Below, piece by piece: positions 6,989 to 14,370 of a DNA stretch of 28,872 bases. A program made the position numbers and the translations under genes. The notes under the pieces are model-generated. The model was given only the letters and a program-made list of their open reading frames with translations, was not told the DNA's origin and ran no database searches. The DNA comes from CAYYWV01 sp964475385 (GTDB taxonomy: Bacteria > Pseudomonadota > Alphaproteobacteria > JAAXGF01): contig CAYYWV010000022.1 of the NCBI GenBank assembly GCA_964475385.1, forward strand, positions 1 to 28,872, read 5' to 3'. How positions within the stretch are numbered: position 1 is the first letter of the stretch; every line of letters begins with the position of its first letter.

Positions 6989-8233
6989 ATGGCGGAAAAG
7001 ACAGACGAACGGCGGGGGGCGGGGGAGTCATCGAGAACCGTATCGGTCGCGGTGCTCGTGGTCTGCCAGGTCGCCGCCATGGCGCTTTGGTTCTCGGCCT
7101 CGGCGGTGGTGCCAACGCTCAAGGCGGTCTACGGGCTCGATCCCGTCCGAGCTTCTCTGTTTACGAGCAGCGTTCAGGCGGGCTTCGTCGTCGGCACCCT
7201 GGCGAGCGCCGCGCTCGGGCTCGCCGACCGGATCGATCCGCGGCGCTTCTTCGCCGCGGCGACTCTCGCGGGCGCGGCCGCCAATGCCCTGATCCTTGCT
7301 TTCGAGCCGGATTCGAACGCGATGCTTGCGCTTCGCTTCGTCACAGGTGTGGCGATGGCCGGGGTCTACCCCGTAGGCATGAAGATGGCCGCGACCTGGG
7401 CGAAGGGCGATATGGGGCTCCTGATCGGGCTTTTGATCGGCGGGCTCACCGTGGGATCGGCGAGCCCGCACCTGTTCAACGCCTTCGGCGGCGTCGACTG
7501 GCGGTTCACGATCGCGGCCGCGTCCGCCTCGGGCGTTTTCGCGGCGGCGCTGATCGGTTGGGTGCGGCTCGGCCCCAACCGGCGGCCTTCGCCGCCCTTC
7601 GATCCCGCGGCCGCGCTCGCCGGGTTTCGGACCCGCTCGCTTCGGCTCGCGAACTTCGGCTACCTCGGCCACATGTGGGAGCTTTACGCCATGTGGGCCT
7701 GGCTGGTCGTCTTCCTCGAAGCGAGCTTCCGGCTCACCCTCGATGGCGGCGGAGCCGCGTTTTGGGCGCGCGTGGCGACCTTTGCGGCCATGGGGCTCGG
7801 CGGCGGCGCAGGCTGCGTGATCGGCGGCCTCGTCGCCGATCGCATCGGGCGGACCACGCTGACCATCGCCGCGATGGCGACCAGCGGCGTCTGCGCGCTC
7901 GCGATCGGTTTTCTGTTCGGCGGGCCGCCCGCGGCGCTGGTTGCGCTCGCGTTTGTGTGGGGCGCGTCGGTGATCGCCGATTCGGCCCAGTTCTCGGCCA
8001 GCATCGCCGAGCTCGCTCCGCCCGAACGCATCGGCACGCTTCTCACCATGCAGACGGCGATGGGTTTTCTGCTCACGCTCGTCACCATCCACCTGATGCC
8101 TTATGTGGTTGGCGCGCTCGGTTGGCGCTATGCGTTTGCGGCGCTTGCGCTCGGTCCGGCCTTTGGGGTCTGGTCGATGGCGCGCCTGCGGGCGGAGCCC
8201 GATTCGCTGCGCCTCGCCGGCGGGCGAAGGTAG
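6989..8233 (+). CDS. Major facilitator superfamily transporter, substrate unknown
   Basis: This 414-aa membrane protein has about 12 hydrophobic segments and the MFS layout of two six-helix halves. The inter-helix 2/3 loop reads GLADRIDPRRF, and the corresponding second-half loop GGLVADRIGRTTL keeps the G-x3-D-R-x-G-R/K pattern of the superfamily. The first segment carries CQVAAMALWFSASAVVP, a form common to an uncharacterised proteobacterial MFS group. The ATG at 6989 has only a weak G-rich ribosome site. It follows the amidotransferase by 124 bases, and the scaffold gap begins 7 bases after its stop, so downstream context is lost. I cannot assign a substrate. Confidence 0.85.
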   Translation: MAEKTDERRGAGESSRTVSVAVLVVCQVAAMALWFSASAVVPTLKAVYGLDPVRASLFTSSVQAGFVVGTLASAALGLADRIDPRRFFAAATLAGAAANALILAFEPDSNAMLALRFVTGVAMAGVYPVGMKMAATWAKGDMGLLIGLLIGGLTVGSASPHLFNAFGGVDWRFTIAAASASGVFAAALIGWVRLGPNRRPSPPFDPAAALAGFRTRSLRLANFGYLGHMWELYAMWAWLVVFLEASFRLTLDGGGAAFWARVATFAAMGLGGGAGCVIGGLVADRIGRTTLTIAAMATSGVCALAIGFLFGGPPAALVALAFVWGASVIADSAQFSASIAELAPPERIGTLLTMQTAMGFLLTLVTIHLMPYVVGALGWRYAFAALALGPAFGVWSMARLRAEPDSLRLAGGRR

Positions 8234-8240
8234 AGGAGCG

Positions 8241-8340
8241 NNNNNNNNNNNNNNNNNNNNNNNNNNNNNNNNNNNNNNNNNNNNNNNNNNNNNNNNNNNN
8301 NNNNNNNNNNNNNNNNNNNNNNNNNNNNNNNNNNNNNNNN
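8241..8340. other. Assembly gap (100 N)
   Basis: Exactly 100 consecutive N bases are present, the usual placeholder for a scaffold join of unknown length. Genes on either side need not be this close in the real chromosome. The PEP-CTERM gene ends just 18 bases to the right of the gap. Confidence 0.98.
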
Positions 8341-8358
8341 GTCAAACCATGAAACGCG

Positions 8359-9141
8359 CTAACGAGCCATGACCGTCCGGCGGCGACGCCAAGCGGCGGC
8401 CCCGGCGAGGGTCAGCAACCCCGTTGCGAACACGGCGAGGGTTCCGGGCTCGGGAACCTGCGGCGGCGCGTCCGCGTCGTGGGAATAAGGCGCGAAGGCC
8501 GTTTTGACCACGTTGCCGTTGGCGTCGAGCGCGGTGCCAGTCAAGTCCATGTGGAGATAGAAGAACTCTGGCGAATACCCGATGGCGAGCGTCTGCTGAT
8601 CGCCGCTGTCCGAACCGCTGGCTCCGGGGTTTGCGGGATCGAAGTCGGCATTGTAGTCGTAGACGGTTTCGCCGGCCCCCGCGACGTCGAGATCGGGAAG
8701 GCCTACCTGAAAGTAGTAAGCGGGAAAGATTCCATGTGGCGACAGCAATGAGGGCGTTCCGTAGACGGCGTCGCCCTTTCCAAGGGTCACGACCGTTCCG
8801 CCTTCGAGGGTGACGTCCACGGTATTGCTCGGCGGCGCGCTGTTGAAGTTTGCCGCCTGGATCGAGATCCAGAGAGTCACGTCGGTGATGCGCGCCACCT
8901 TGTTCGGGCTCGTCGCGCCGGCGACGACGAGGTCGAAGGGGTTCGAAAGCGTGAGCCAGCTTTGCGTAACCGTGACGCCGCCGATTGTGTTCGAATCCGT
9001 ATAAGCGCCGTCGGGCAGATAGAGCTGAAGCGTTGGCACCGCCTCGGCGGCGCGCGGAGCAAGCAGAGCGCCCGCCGAGATCGCCACCGCGGCGATCGCC
9101 ATCAGCATGCGCGACGGCTCGGTCTTCGCCCTGTTGCCCAT
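8359..9141 (-). CDS. PEP-CTERM exported protein (choice-of-anchor N-like)
   Basis: This 260-aa secreted protein has a signal peptide (hydrophobic 12-28, cleavage near AAEA|VPTLQ) and a classical C-terminal PEP-CTERM sorting signal: VPEPG at 229-233, a hydrophobic stretch, then WRRRR near 251-255. Such proteins are processed by an exosortase and linked to extracellular polysaccharide or biofilm. The mature domain begins VPTLQLYL and has a beta-rich, low-cysteine composition resembling the choice-of-anchor N group; that subfamily call is tentative. The ATG at 9139-9141 follows AAGGAGA; a longer reading to 9246 adds an implausible basic N-terminus and would run through the sigma-54 promoter at 9207-9223. 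No exosortase is in the window. Confidence 0.85.
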   Translation of the reverse strand: MGNRAKTEPSRMLMAIAAVAISAGALLAPRAAEAVPTLQLYLPDGAYTDSNTIGGVTVTQSWLTLSNPFDLVVAGATSPNKVARITDVTLWISIQAANFNSAPPSNTVDVTLEGGTVVTLGKGDAVYGTPSLLSPHGIFPAYYFQVGLPDLDVAGAGETVYDYNADFDPANPGASGSDSGDQQTLAIGYSPEFFYLHMDLTGTALDANGNVVKTAFAPYSHDADAPPQVPEPGTLAVFATGLLTLAGAAAWRRRRTVMAR

Positions 9142-9206
9142 CGGGTCTCCTTGAAGGGCGCGCCGCAATCCTTGGAGAGCGCGCCAATCTCTCCTGTTAT
9201 AAGTGA

Positions 9207-9223
9207 AGCAAGAATCATGCCAA
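9207..9223 (-). promoter_or_regulatory. Sigma-54 (-24/-12) promoter of the PEP-CTERM gene
   Basis: Read on the minus strand, the site is TTGGCATGATTCTTGCT. The sigma-54 consensus is YTGGCACG-N4-TTGCW. All fixed positions match except one (T for C after TGGCA), and the GG and GC pairs are exactly 10 bases apart. Transcription would start near 9196, giving a leader of about 55 bases before the ATG at 9141. This class of promoter needs an AAA+ activator bound upstream. Confidence 0.82.
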
Positions 9224-9293
9224 AACAAAAAGTTCTTTTTCTTCAATGCAGTGGGCGGCCCATCGACGTATGCGTTAAAAGTGGCCGGAAAGT

Positions 9294-9310
9294 TGTAAAG
9301 AATCCCGACA
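9294..9310 (-). repeat. 17-bp direct repeat, copy 1 (probable activator site)
   Basis: TGTAAAGAATCCCGACA on the plus strand; the second copy at 9417-9433 differs at one base. This copy is about 100 bp upstream of the inferred sigma-54 start site, a normal position for an enhancer-binding activator. It may be the upstream element recognised by the PrsR-type regulator of PEP-CTERM genes. Confidence 0.65.
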
Positions 9311-9416
9311 GCGATTCGGGCCGCGCGCTGTCCCGAATCTGGATCCGGATGGGCGCGTTTCAGAGATCCTTTCTTTGGAACAAGGCCTTACGAGGCTATC
9401 CGCGGCTTTTCCCGCC

Positions 9417-9433
9417 TGTAAAGAAATCCGACA
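9417..9433 (-). repeat. 17-bp direct repeat, copy 2 (probable activator site)
   Basis: TGTAAAGAAATCCGACA, matching copy 1 at 16 of 17 bases in the same orientation and 123 bp away. It lies about 220 bp upstream of the inferred sigma-54 start of the PEP-CTERM gene and about 100 bp before the divergent amidohydrolase. The 388-base intergenic stretch 9142-9529 otherwise holds only the promoter and the inverted repeat GATTCGGG/CCCGAATC at 9313-9339. Confidence 0.65.
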
Positions 9434-9529
9434 TAAGAACGATCGCCCGTCGGTCGCCGCCGCCCGTCGTTGACACGGTCCCGGTTCTGCGAAAGCTTTG
9501 GCGGCGAATCGCAAGAGGGGGAAAGCGCC

Positions 9530-10516
9530 ATGACGGTGATCGACGTTCACACCCACATGTTGGATCGGGCGTGGTTGCGGCTGCTCAAAGAGAAGGGAGC
9601 GCCGCGCTACGAGGTCGCGCCCATCGCCGAGGGGCTCGAGGGCATCTACCGCGCCGGCGCCCTGTTCATGACGCCGATGCCCGGCCACTTCGACTATGAC
9701 CTCAGAATCGCCGACATGAACGAGGCCGGGGTCGATCTCGCCATCGTCTCGCTGACTTGCCCGAACGTCTATTGGGGCGGCGAAGAGGCGAGCTGCGAGG
9801 CCGCCCGGATCATGAACGACAGCATGGCCGCCGGTCAGACCGCCTATCCTGACCGCATCCGTTGGTTGGCGTCGTTGCCTTGGGAGTATCCCGCCCGCGC
9901 GGTCGCCGAGCTCGACCGAGCCTGCGGCAACGGGGCGGTCGGCGTCATGGTGCTCGCCAACGTGGCCGGCCGATCTTTGACCGATCCCTTGTTCGCGCCG
10001 ATCTGGGAGGCCATCGACAAGCGCGGCCTGCCGGTCTTGGTCCATCCCACCGAGCCGCCGGGCACGCCCGAGATGGACATGACCGACTACAGTCTGGCCT
10101 CGACCGTCGGCTTCATGTTCGACACCACGCTTGCGATCGCCAGGATGGTGTTCTCGGGCTTCATCGACCGCTACCCGAACCTGAAGATCATCGCGGCCCA
10201 CGTCGGCGCGACGATCCCTTATCTCGCCGGCCGAATGGACCGCTCATACGAGATGACCATTCCCGGCAAGGCGGCGATCTCGCGGCCGCCGTCCGAGTAT
10301 TTACGCCAGATCTATTACGACGCCGTCACGTACCAGCAGAGCGCGCTCGAACTCTGTATCGAGGTCGGCGGCGCCGATAAGGTGATGTACGGGTCCGACT
10401 ACCCGCACGATATCGGCGACATGAAAGGGTGCCTCGCCCGGGTCGATGCGCTGCCTGCGGACCAGCGGCGAGCGGTCCGTTCGGGCAACGCCGAGCGGAT
10501 CTTCAACCTCGGCTGA
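9530..10516 (+). CDS. Amidohydrolase family 2 (ACMSD-like) metalloenzyme
   Basis: This 328-aa TIM-barrel metal-dependent enzyme belongs to the family that includes 2-amino-3-carboxymuconate-6-semialdehyde decarboxylase and related decarboxylases/hydrolases. The metal ligands are visible in order: His7 and His9 (DVHTHM), His172 (VLVHPTEPPG), His224 (AAHVGATIP), and Asp290 (MYGSDYPHD). The ATG at 9530 follows GAGGGGGAA; an upstream in-frame start at 9470 is an unlikely GTG-type extension. It stands alone, divergent from the PEP-CTERM gene and convergent with a cytochrome gene across a strong hairpin. No tryptophan, kynurenine or aromatic pathway genes are adjacent, so the substrate is open. Confidence 0.85.
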   Translation: MTVIDVHTHMLDRAWLRLLKEKGAPRYEVAPIAEGLEGIYRAGALFMTPMPGHFDYDLRIADMNEAGVDLAIVSLTCPNVYWGGEEASCEAARIMNDSMAAGQTAYPDRIRWLASLPWEYPARAVAELDRACGNGAVGVMVLANVAGRSLTDPLFAPIWEAIDKRGLPVLVHPTEPPGTPEMDMTDYSLASTVGFMFDTTLAIARMVFSGFIDRYPNLKIIAAHVGATIPYLAGRMDRSYEMTIPGKAAISRPPSEYLRQIYYDAVTYQQSALELCIEVGGADKVMYGSDYPHDIGDMKGCLARVDALPADQRRAVRSGNAERIFNLG

Positions 10517-10525
10517 AAGCGCGCG

Positions 10526-10557
10526 CGCCGGCCCGGCCGCGCGAGGCCGGGCCGGCG
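10526..10557. terminator. Strong bidirectional hairpin between convergent genes
   Basis: CGCCGGCCCGGCC at 10526-10538 and GGCCGGGCCGGCG at 10545-10557 form a perfect 13-bp stem with a 6-base loop. It begins 9 bases after the amidohydrolase stop and lies 43 bases beyond the convergent cytochrome stop. There is no T-tract on either strand. Confidence 0.7.
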
Positions 10558-10600
10558 GTCGGTCGAGCCGCGCAGGATTGCGCGTTCGCGCCTTGGGAAA

Positions 10601-10993
10601 TCAGCTCCCGCAGCCGAACGCTTTGTGCAGATAGGCGTGAACGTCTTCGATCTGCTGATCGTTCAGCGCCGGGTTGCCCCCTTTCGGCGGCATTGCCAAA
10701 GGCGCTCCGGGCTCTTGAAAACCGTTCTTGATGTGTTGGGTAAGAGTCGCGTGAGGCTTTGAAAGCGGGCCGCCCTTTTTCGTGAAATCGGGCGCTCCGG
10801 GGACCGCGCCGCGGCCGTCCGGACCGTGGCAGGCGATGCAAGTCTCGTGATAGATGGCGTTGCCCGCTTTTGGATCGCCGCCGGTGTAGTCGCAGTTGGC
10901 CAGCGCTTGCCCGGCGAAGCCGAACGACAACGCGGCGCTTAAGGCGAGCGCGCTCAGCGCGGGGCCGCGGCCCTTATGCTCTTGTCGGCTCAT
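10601..10993 (-). CDS. Periplasmic class I cytochrome c, last gene of the porin operon
   Basis: This 130-aa single-heme cytochrome has a signal peptide (hydrophobic 12-29, cleavage near ALA|NCD). Heme attachment is CIACH at 52-56. The probable distal ligand is Met101 in LAMPPKGG. Cysteines 34 and 128 near the two ends could form a disulfide, which is unusual for so small a cytochrome. The ATG at 10991-10993 follows AAGGAG 9 bases upstream; the longer 14-residue extension has no ribosome site. It is the third gene of the minus-strand set porin, cytochrome, cytochrome, with a 106-base spacer containing a hairpin before it. It is likely a soluble electron carrier; the donor and acceptor are not shown. 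Confidence 0.85.
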   Translation of the reverse strand: MSRQEHKGRGPALSALALSAALSFGFAGQALANCDYTGGDPKAGNAIYHETCIACHGPDGRGAVPGAPDFTKKGGPLSKPHATLTQHIKNGFQEPGAPLAMPPKGGNPALNDQQIEDVHAYLHKAFGCGS

Positions 10994-11024
10994 CGTTCTG
11001 TAACTCCTTGAACTGCGGGGAAGA

Positions 11025-11051
11025 GGGGCCGCCATGGGAGTCGACGGCCCC
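11025..11051 (-). terminator. Hairpin between the two cytochrome c genes
   Basis: GGGGCCG (11025-11031) pairs with CGGCCCC (11045-11051) over a 13-base loop. It lies 31 bases upstream of the 130-aa cytochrome start and about 50 bases after the previous cytochrome stop. It could be an intercistronic processing or partial termination site that sets unequal levels of the two cytochromes. There is no strong T-run. Confidence 0.4.
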
Positions 11052-11099
11052 TTCCGTTCGGTTTCGACAATGCCGCCTTGCGATCTGGCGCAAAGCGGA

Positions 11100-11423
11100 T
11101 TAGTTGCTCGCCTTAAGAAAGGCTTTGATCTCGCGGGCCACTTTGCCGGAAAGCGGGGCGATCGTGCGCATGTGGGTCACGTTGACGTCCCAGTCCTTGT
11201 CGGAGAACTCCTTGGGGTCGCGGAAGTTGTGACAGCGACCGCAATTCTCCGACCACGCCTTGGCCCCTTGAGCGATTTGAAGCGCGCTTGGGGCTCCTCC
11301 GTTCGATCCCGCCGCAGACTGCGCTGCGACCGGCATTGGCGAAGCGAATGCCGCCACCGCCACCGCAAGGCTGGCGACCAGCAGGCCTCGTGGGTTTTTC
11401 ATCTGCTTTACGATCTGGTTCAT
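11100..11423 (-). CDS. Small periplasmic cytochrome c
   Basis: This 107-aa protein has a signal peptide (hydrophobic 13-27, cleavage near VAA|QSA) and one heme site, CGRCH at 61-65. The following text NFRDPKEF and a late VTHMRTIAPLSG with Met85 as candidate distal ligand match a small cytochrome group common in proteobacteria; I know no assigned partner for it. The ATG at 11421-11423 has GGGAG about 10 bases upstream. It starts 14 bases after the porin stop, so porin and cytochrome are almost certainly co-transcribed. The protein probably carries electrons in the periplasm close to the outer membrane porin. Confidence 0.85.
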   Translation of the reverse strand: MNQIVKQMKNPRGLLVASLAVAVAAFASPMPVAAQSAAGSNGGAPSALQIAQGAKAWSENCGRCHNFRDPKEFSDKDWDVNVTHMRTIAPLSGKVAREIKAFLKASN

Positions 11424-11437
11424 GATCCGTCGCTCCC

Positions 11438-12724
11438 TCAAAAGCCGAAGGCCAACTGGACGCGGAGAACGTCCTCGTCCGACTTGTTGCGGAAATCGCG
11501 GTTCTCGTAGGCCAGCTTGGCTACGACCGAGGGCGCGAACCAGTAATCGAGCCCGACGCTCAAACGATCTTCTTCGTTTGCGGCGAAGTCGCTAAGCCCG
11601 CTCACGTCGAACTGCGAGTAGCGGACAACGGGCTCGAAGTTGCGGAGCACGCCATCGTCCGTGAGGCCGGCCAGCCGATAGGCCGCCTGCGCGTACCAGC
11701 TATGCCAGGTGGTGTCCGGGATCTGGACCGGGGCCGAAGTCGGATCGAGCGCGGTCGAGAGGCTGTCGAGATGGCTGCGGATGTACTCGCCGCGGACATC
11801 CCAGTTTCCCTTGGTGAACGCGAAATCGAGGTCTTCGACGTCGTAATCGCCCTGGCTCACGGTGCCGCCGCTTCCAGCGTTGCCTTTGATCTTGGAGCGC
11901 ATTCCGGAAACCCCGACCGAAAGATAGGGCAGGGGACGCCAGCCGATGCGGCCGCCGAAGGCCTTGTCGCTGTTGTCGTCGCCGCCGAACCCTTCCATCG
12001 TGACGCCGCCGTCGGCCGCATCGGCGAGCCGCGGCCCGTTGCCGACGAAGACCGCGTAGTCGAGCGTCGTGGAGCCGACGGGAAACGCGCCGCGCGCCAT
12101 GATGCCGACCTCCGACAACGGTTCGTTGCCGCCGTCCTCGACGAAACCCGCCGGACGGTCGGGCAGCTTGTTGATCCAGGACGGATGGAGATGCTGTTGG
12201 AAGTCTCCGATCGGGCTCAGGAATTTCCCGGCGGTCAGGGTCAGCCAGTCGGAGGCATTGAGGTTGATATTGGAGAACTCGAGCTCGGTCTTGGTCGATC
12301 CGTCGGTGAGCGTAGAGAATTCGAGCTCGCTTTCCCAAAGAAGAAGATCCTTGTAACCAAGCAGGAAAATCGGGTTGAAATTGCCGCCGCCGAACGAATC
12401 GTTTTCGCCGCTGGCGTTGGTCGCGGTGTAATTAGCGGTCCCGAACCCGGCCAAGTGCCATTTGATGGCTCGGGTGTCTTCGGTGCGCGCCGCCTGGGCG
12501 GCGGCCGATGCTTTTTGCTGCGTTTTTGCGAGCTCTTGCTTGAGGGTTTCAAGCTGCTTCGCCATCTCTTTCATCTGCTGGAGCTGCTGCTCCATGACTT
12601 CGATTCTATGACGCAGGGACTCGTCGCTTTGGGCCGCGGCGCGGGCGGGAAGCCCCGCTGCGGCCGCCATCGCTATCGCCGCGACCCCGAGCGCCACGGA
12701 TGCTTGTCCCGGTTTTTCGGCCAT
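11438..12724 (-). CDS. Outer membrane porin with N-terminal coiled coil
   Basis: This 428-aa beta-barrel protein has a signal peptide (residues about 1-31, ending near ARAAA|Q), then a coiled-coil segment at about 35-80 rich in Glu, Gln and Lys (IEVMEQQLQQMKEMAKQLET), then alternating aromatic/polar strands. It ends in LAFGF with a terminal phenylalanine, the usual outer-membrane assembly signal. The layout resembles trimeric OprO/P- or DcaP-type porins whose coiled coils extend into the periplasm. The ATG at 12722-12724 follows AAGGGAGAG; the longer 31-residue extension lacks signal character. It leads an operon with two small cytochromes c and is divergent from regB. It has no heme motif, so it differs from MtrB/MtrA conduits, which pair with multiheme cytochromes. 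The solute is unknown. Confidence 0.82.
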   Translation of the reverse strand: MAEKPGQASVALGVAAIAMAAAAGLPARAAAQSDESLRHRIEVMEQQLQQMKEMAKQLETLKQELAKTQQKASAAAQAARTEDTRAIKWHLAGFGTANYTATNASGENDSFGGGNFNPIFLLGYKDLLLWESELEFSTLTDGSTKTELEFSNINLNASDWLTLTAGKFLSPIGDFQQHLHPSWINKLPDRPAGFVEDGGNEPLSEVGIMARGAFPVGSTTLDYAVFVGNGPRLADAADGGVTMEGFGGDDNSDKAFGGRIGWRPLPYLSVGVSGMRSKIKGNAGSGGTVSQGDYDVEDLDFAFTKGNWDVRGEYIRSHLDSLSTALDPTSAPVQIPDTTWHSWYAQAAYRLAGLTDDGVLRNFEPVVRYSQFDVSGLSDFAANEEDRLSVGLDYWFAPSVVAKLAYENRDFRNKSDEDVLRVQLAFGF

Positions 12725-12810
12725 CACATCTCTCCCTTTCGGTTGCTCCACATCAGTGGATGGGGCCCTTGGCGAAAAGACATGTAGCGATAGGCGACTA
12801 GGGGCGCCAT

Positions 12811-12825
12811 GTGGCAAATTGTCGC
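12811..12825. promoter_or_regulatory. Candidate RegA/RegR box upstream of the porin-cytochrome operon
   Basis: GTGGCAAATTGTCGC resembles the RegR/RegA-type pattern GNGRCRTTNNGNCGC, differing at the two central T positions while keeping both outer blocks. It is 87 bases from the porin start and about 100 bases from regB, so it could serve either direction, including autoregulation. The consensus is recalled from the literature on rhizobial RegR and Rhodobacter RegA and is degenerate, so confidence is moderate. Confidence 0.5.
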
Positions 12826-12927
12826 AGCCGTCGCGCCGGCATGCGCATGGCGGCGGGAGTCCAACTTTGCTAGTCTTGAAACTGGCCCTCTGTAGGCGGT
12901 CGGGCCGAAGGGCGCGAGGTGCAGCGA

Positions 12928-14370
12928 ATGGTCGTCCAATCGAAGCTCGGGACGATGGGTCCGGACGTCCCAGAGACGGCTTCGTTCGCGCGCTTATCGT
13001 GGTCGAAGGCCCGTTCGGGGAGCATCCTCCTGCGAACCCTGGTTCTGATCCGGTGGATCGCGATTGCCGGACAGACCACGACGATCCTTTTCGTCGGCCT
13101 GGTGTTGCGCTACCCCTTTCCCTTGGCGCCGACGCTTGCGGTGGTTGGGGTTTCGGTCCTTCTCAACGTTGCGCTCACGCTGCGCTATCCGCCCTCAAAG
13201 CGCCTGAGCGATCGCGAAGCGGCGCGATACCTCGCCTACGATACCGTTCAGCTTGCGGTCCTCCTGCTTCTCACCGGCGGCCTCCATAACCCGTATGCGT
13301 TTCTGATGCTCGGGCCGGCGATGATCTCGGCTACGGTTCTCAGCAAACGCACGACCTTTCTCGTGGTCGGCTTGACGCTCGTCTGCGCCTCTGTGCTGGT
13401 GTTTGTCCATCTGCCGTTGCCGTGGCCAGGCGGAAAGCACCCGATCTCGCACGTTTACGTCTTCGGCATTTGGAGCGCGCTGGTCATCAGTTTGTTGTTC
13501 TTTTCGATCAATGTGTTCCGGGCGGCCGAGGAGGGACGCCGCATGCTCGCCGCCCTCACCGAGACCCAGATGGTGCTTGCCCGCGAGCAGAGGCTTTCCG
13601 AGCTCGGCGCTTTGGCCGCGGCGGCGGCCCACGAGCTCGGAACGCCGCTCGGCACCATCGCGTTGGTCGCCAAGGAGATGAAGCGCGAGCTCCCCGAGGA
13701 TTGCCCTTTCGCCGATGATCTGAATCTTTTGGTCAGCCAGTCGGAGCGTTGCCGAGACATTCTCGCCCGGCTGACTTTGCGTTCAGAGGACGGGGTCGCG
13801 CCCTCCTTCCACCGCATGCCTTTCGTCGCCCTCGTTGAGATGGCGGTCGAAACGGCGGAACGGGGGCGGCGCCGCGAGGCCATCGCGGTCGAGGTGGAAC
13901 CCGCGCCCGAGCTGGTCGGCGCCGAAGGCCATGGAGAGGGGGATAAGAAGGAATGGCCTGTCGGGCAGCCGGTGGTGCCTCACCGGCTCGAGATCGTTCA
14001 CGGTCTCGAGAACTTGATCGAGAACGCGATCGATTTCGCGAGCGCCCGGGTATCGGTCAGAGTTGGTTGGTCGGAAAAGGAGGTCGTCGTGGAGATCGCC
14101 GATGACGGGCCGGGCTTTGCGCGCAGTATTCTGGGCGCGCTCGGCGAACCCTATGTTTCGACCCGCCGCGAGGCTGGAGGGATGGGGCTTGGCGTGTTCA
14201 TCGCCAAGACGCTTCTCGAGCGGACCGGGGCCGAGGTCCGGTTCGGCAATCGGGAAGGGGGCGGCGCGCGGATCGTCATTACTTGGCCCCGCGCGTTGCT
14301 CGTCGAAAGCCTTCAGACCGCCGAGGATGCATCGCCGCCGGCCGACGATGGAAGAACGCGTAAGCGATGA
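12928..14370 (+). CDS. regB: Redox sensor histidine kinase RegB/PrrB/ActS
   Basis: This 480-aa inner-membrane kinase has six hydrophobic segments between about residues 37 and 196. The quinone-sensing heptapeptide GGLHNPY lies at 117-123. The phosphorylated His235 sits in AAAAHELGTPLG, and the redox-active cysteine conserved in RegB is visible as Cys275 in SERCRDIL. The N box (ENLIENAIDF), DDGPGF and GMGLGVFIAKTLLE ATP-binding motifs follow. RegB reads the redox state of the ubiquinone pool and phosphorylates RegA. I chose the ATG at 12928, with GAGG 8-9 bases upstream; a GTG at 12919 would add three residues. The stop overlaps the regA ATG. No senC lies between them, unlike in Rhodobacter. 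The call is firm. Confidence 0.93.
   Translation: MVVQSKLGTMGPDVPETASFARLSWSKARSGSILLRTLVLIRWIAIAGQTTTILFVGLVLRYPFPLAPTLAVVGVSVLLNVALTLRYPPSKRLSDREAARYLAYDTVQLAVLLLLTGGLHNPYAFLMLGPAMISATVLSKRTTFLVVGLTLVCASVLVFVHLPLPWPGGKHPISHVYVFGIWSALVISLLFFSINVFRAAEEGRRMLAALTETQMVLAREQRLSELGALAAAAAHELGTPLGTIALVAKEMKRELPEDCPFADDLNLLVSQSERCRDILARLTLRSEDGVAPSFHRMPFVALVEMAVETAERGRRREAIAVEVEPAPELVGAEGHGEGDKKEWPVGQPVVPHRLEIVHGLENLIENAIDFASARVSVRVGWSEKEVVVEIADDGPGFARSILGALGEPYVSTRREAGGMGLGVFIAKTLLERTGAEVRFGNREGGGARIVITWPRALLVESLQTAEDASPPADDGRTRKR

Noticed and set aside
6961..8352. 463-aa frame overlapping the MFS gene and running through the N gap
   Set aside because: It is an alternative frame of the MFS gene, Arg/Gly-rich, and is kept open across the gap only because N codons cannot be stops.
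9469..9500. Sigma-54 or sigma-70 promoter just before the amidohydrolase
   Set aside because: TTGACA is present at about 9469 and a GG-N10-GC spacing can be found, but there is no acceptable -10 and no TGG at the -24 position.
10601..12724. MtrAB/PioAB-type outer-membrane electron conduit
   Set aside because: Both cytochromes have one CxxCH each and the porin is a coiled-coil trimeric-type barrel of about 430 aa; the multiheme partner that defines those conduits is missing.
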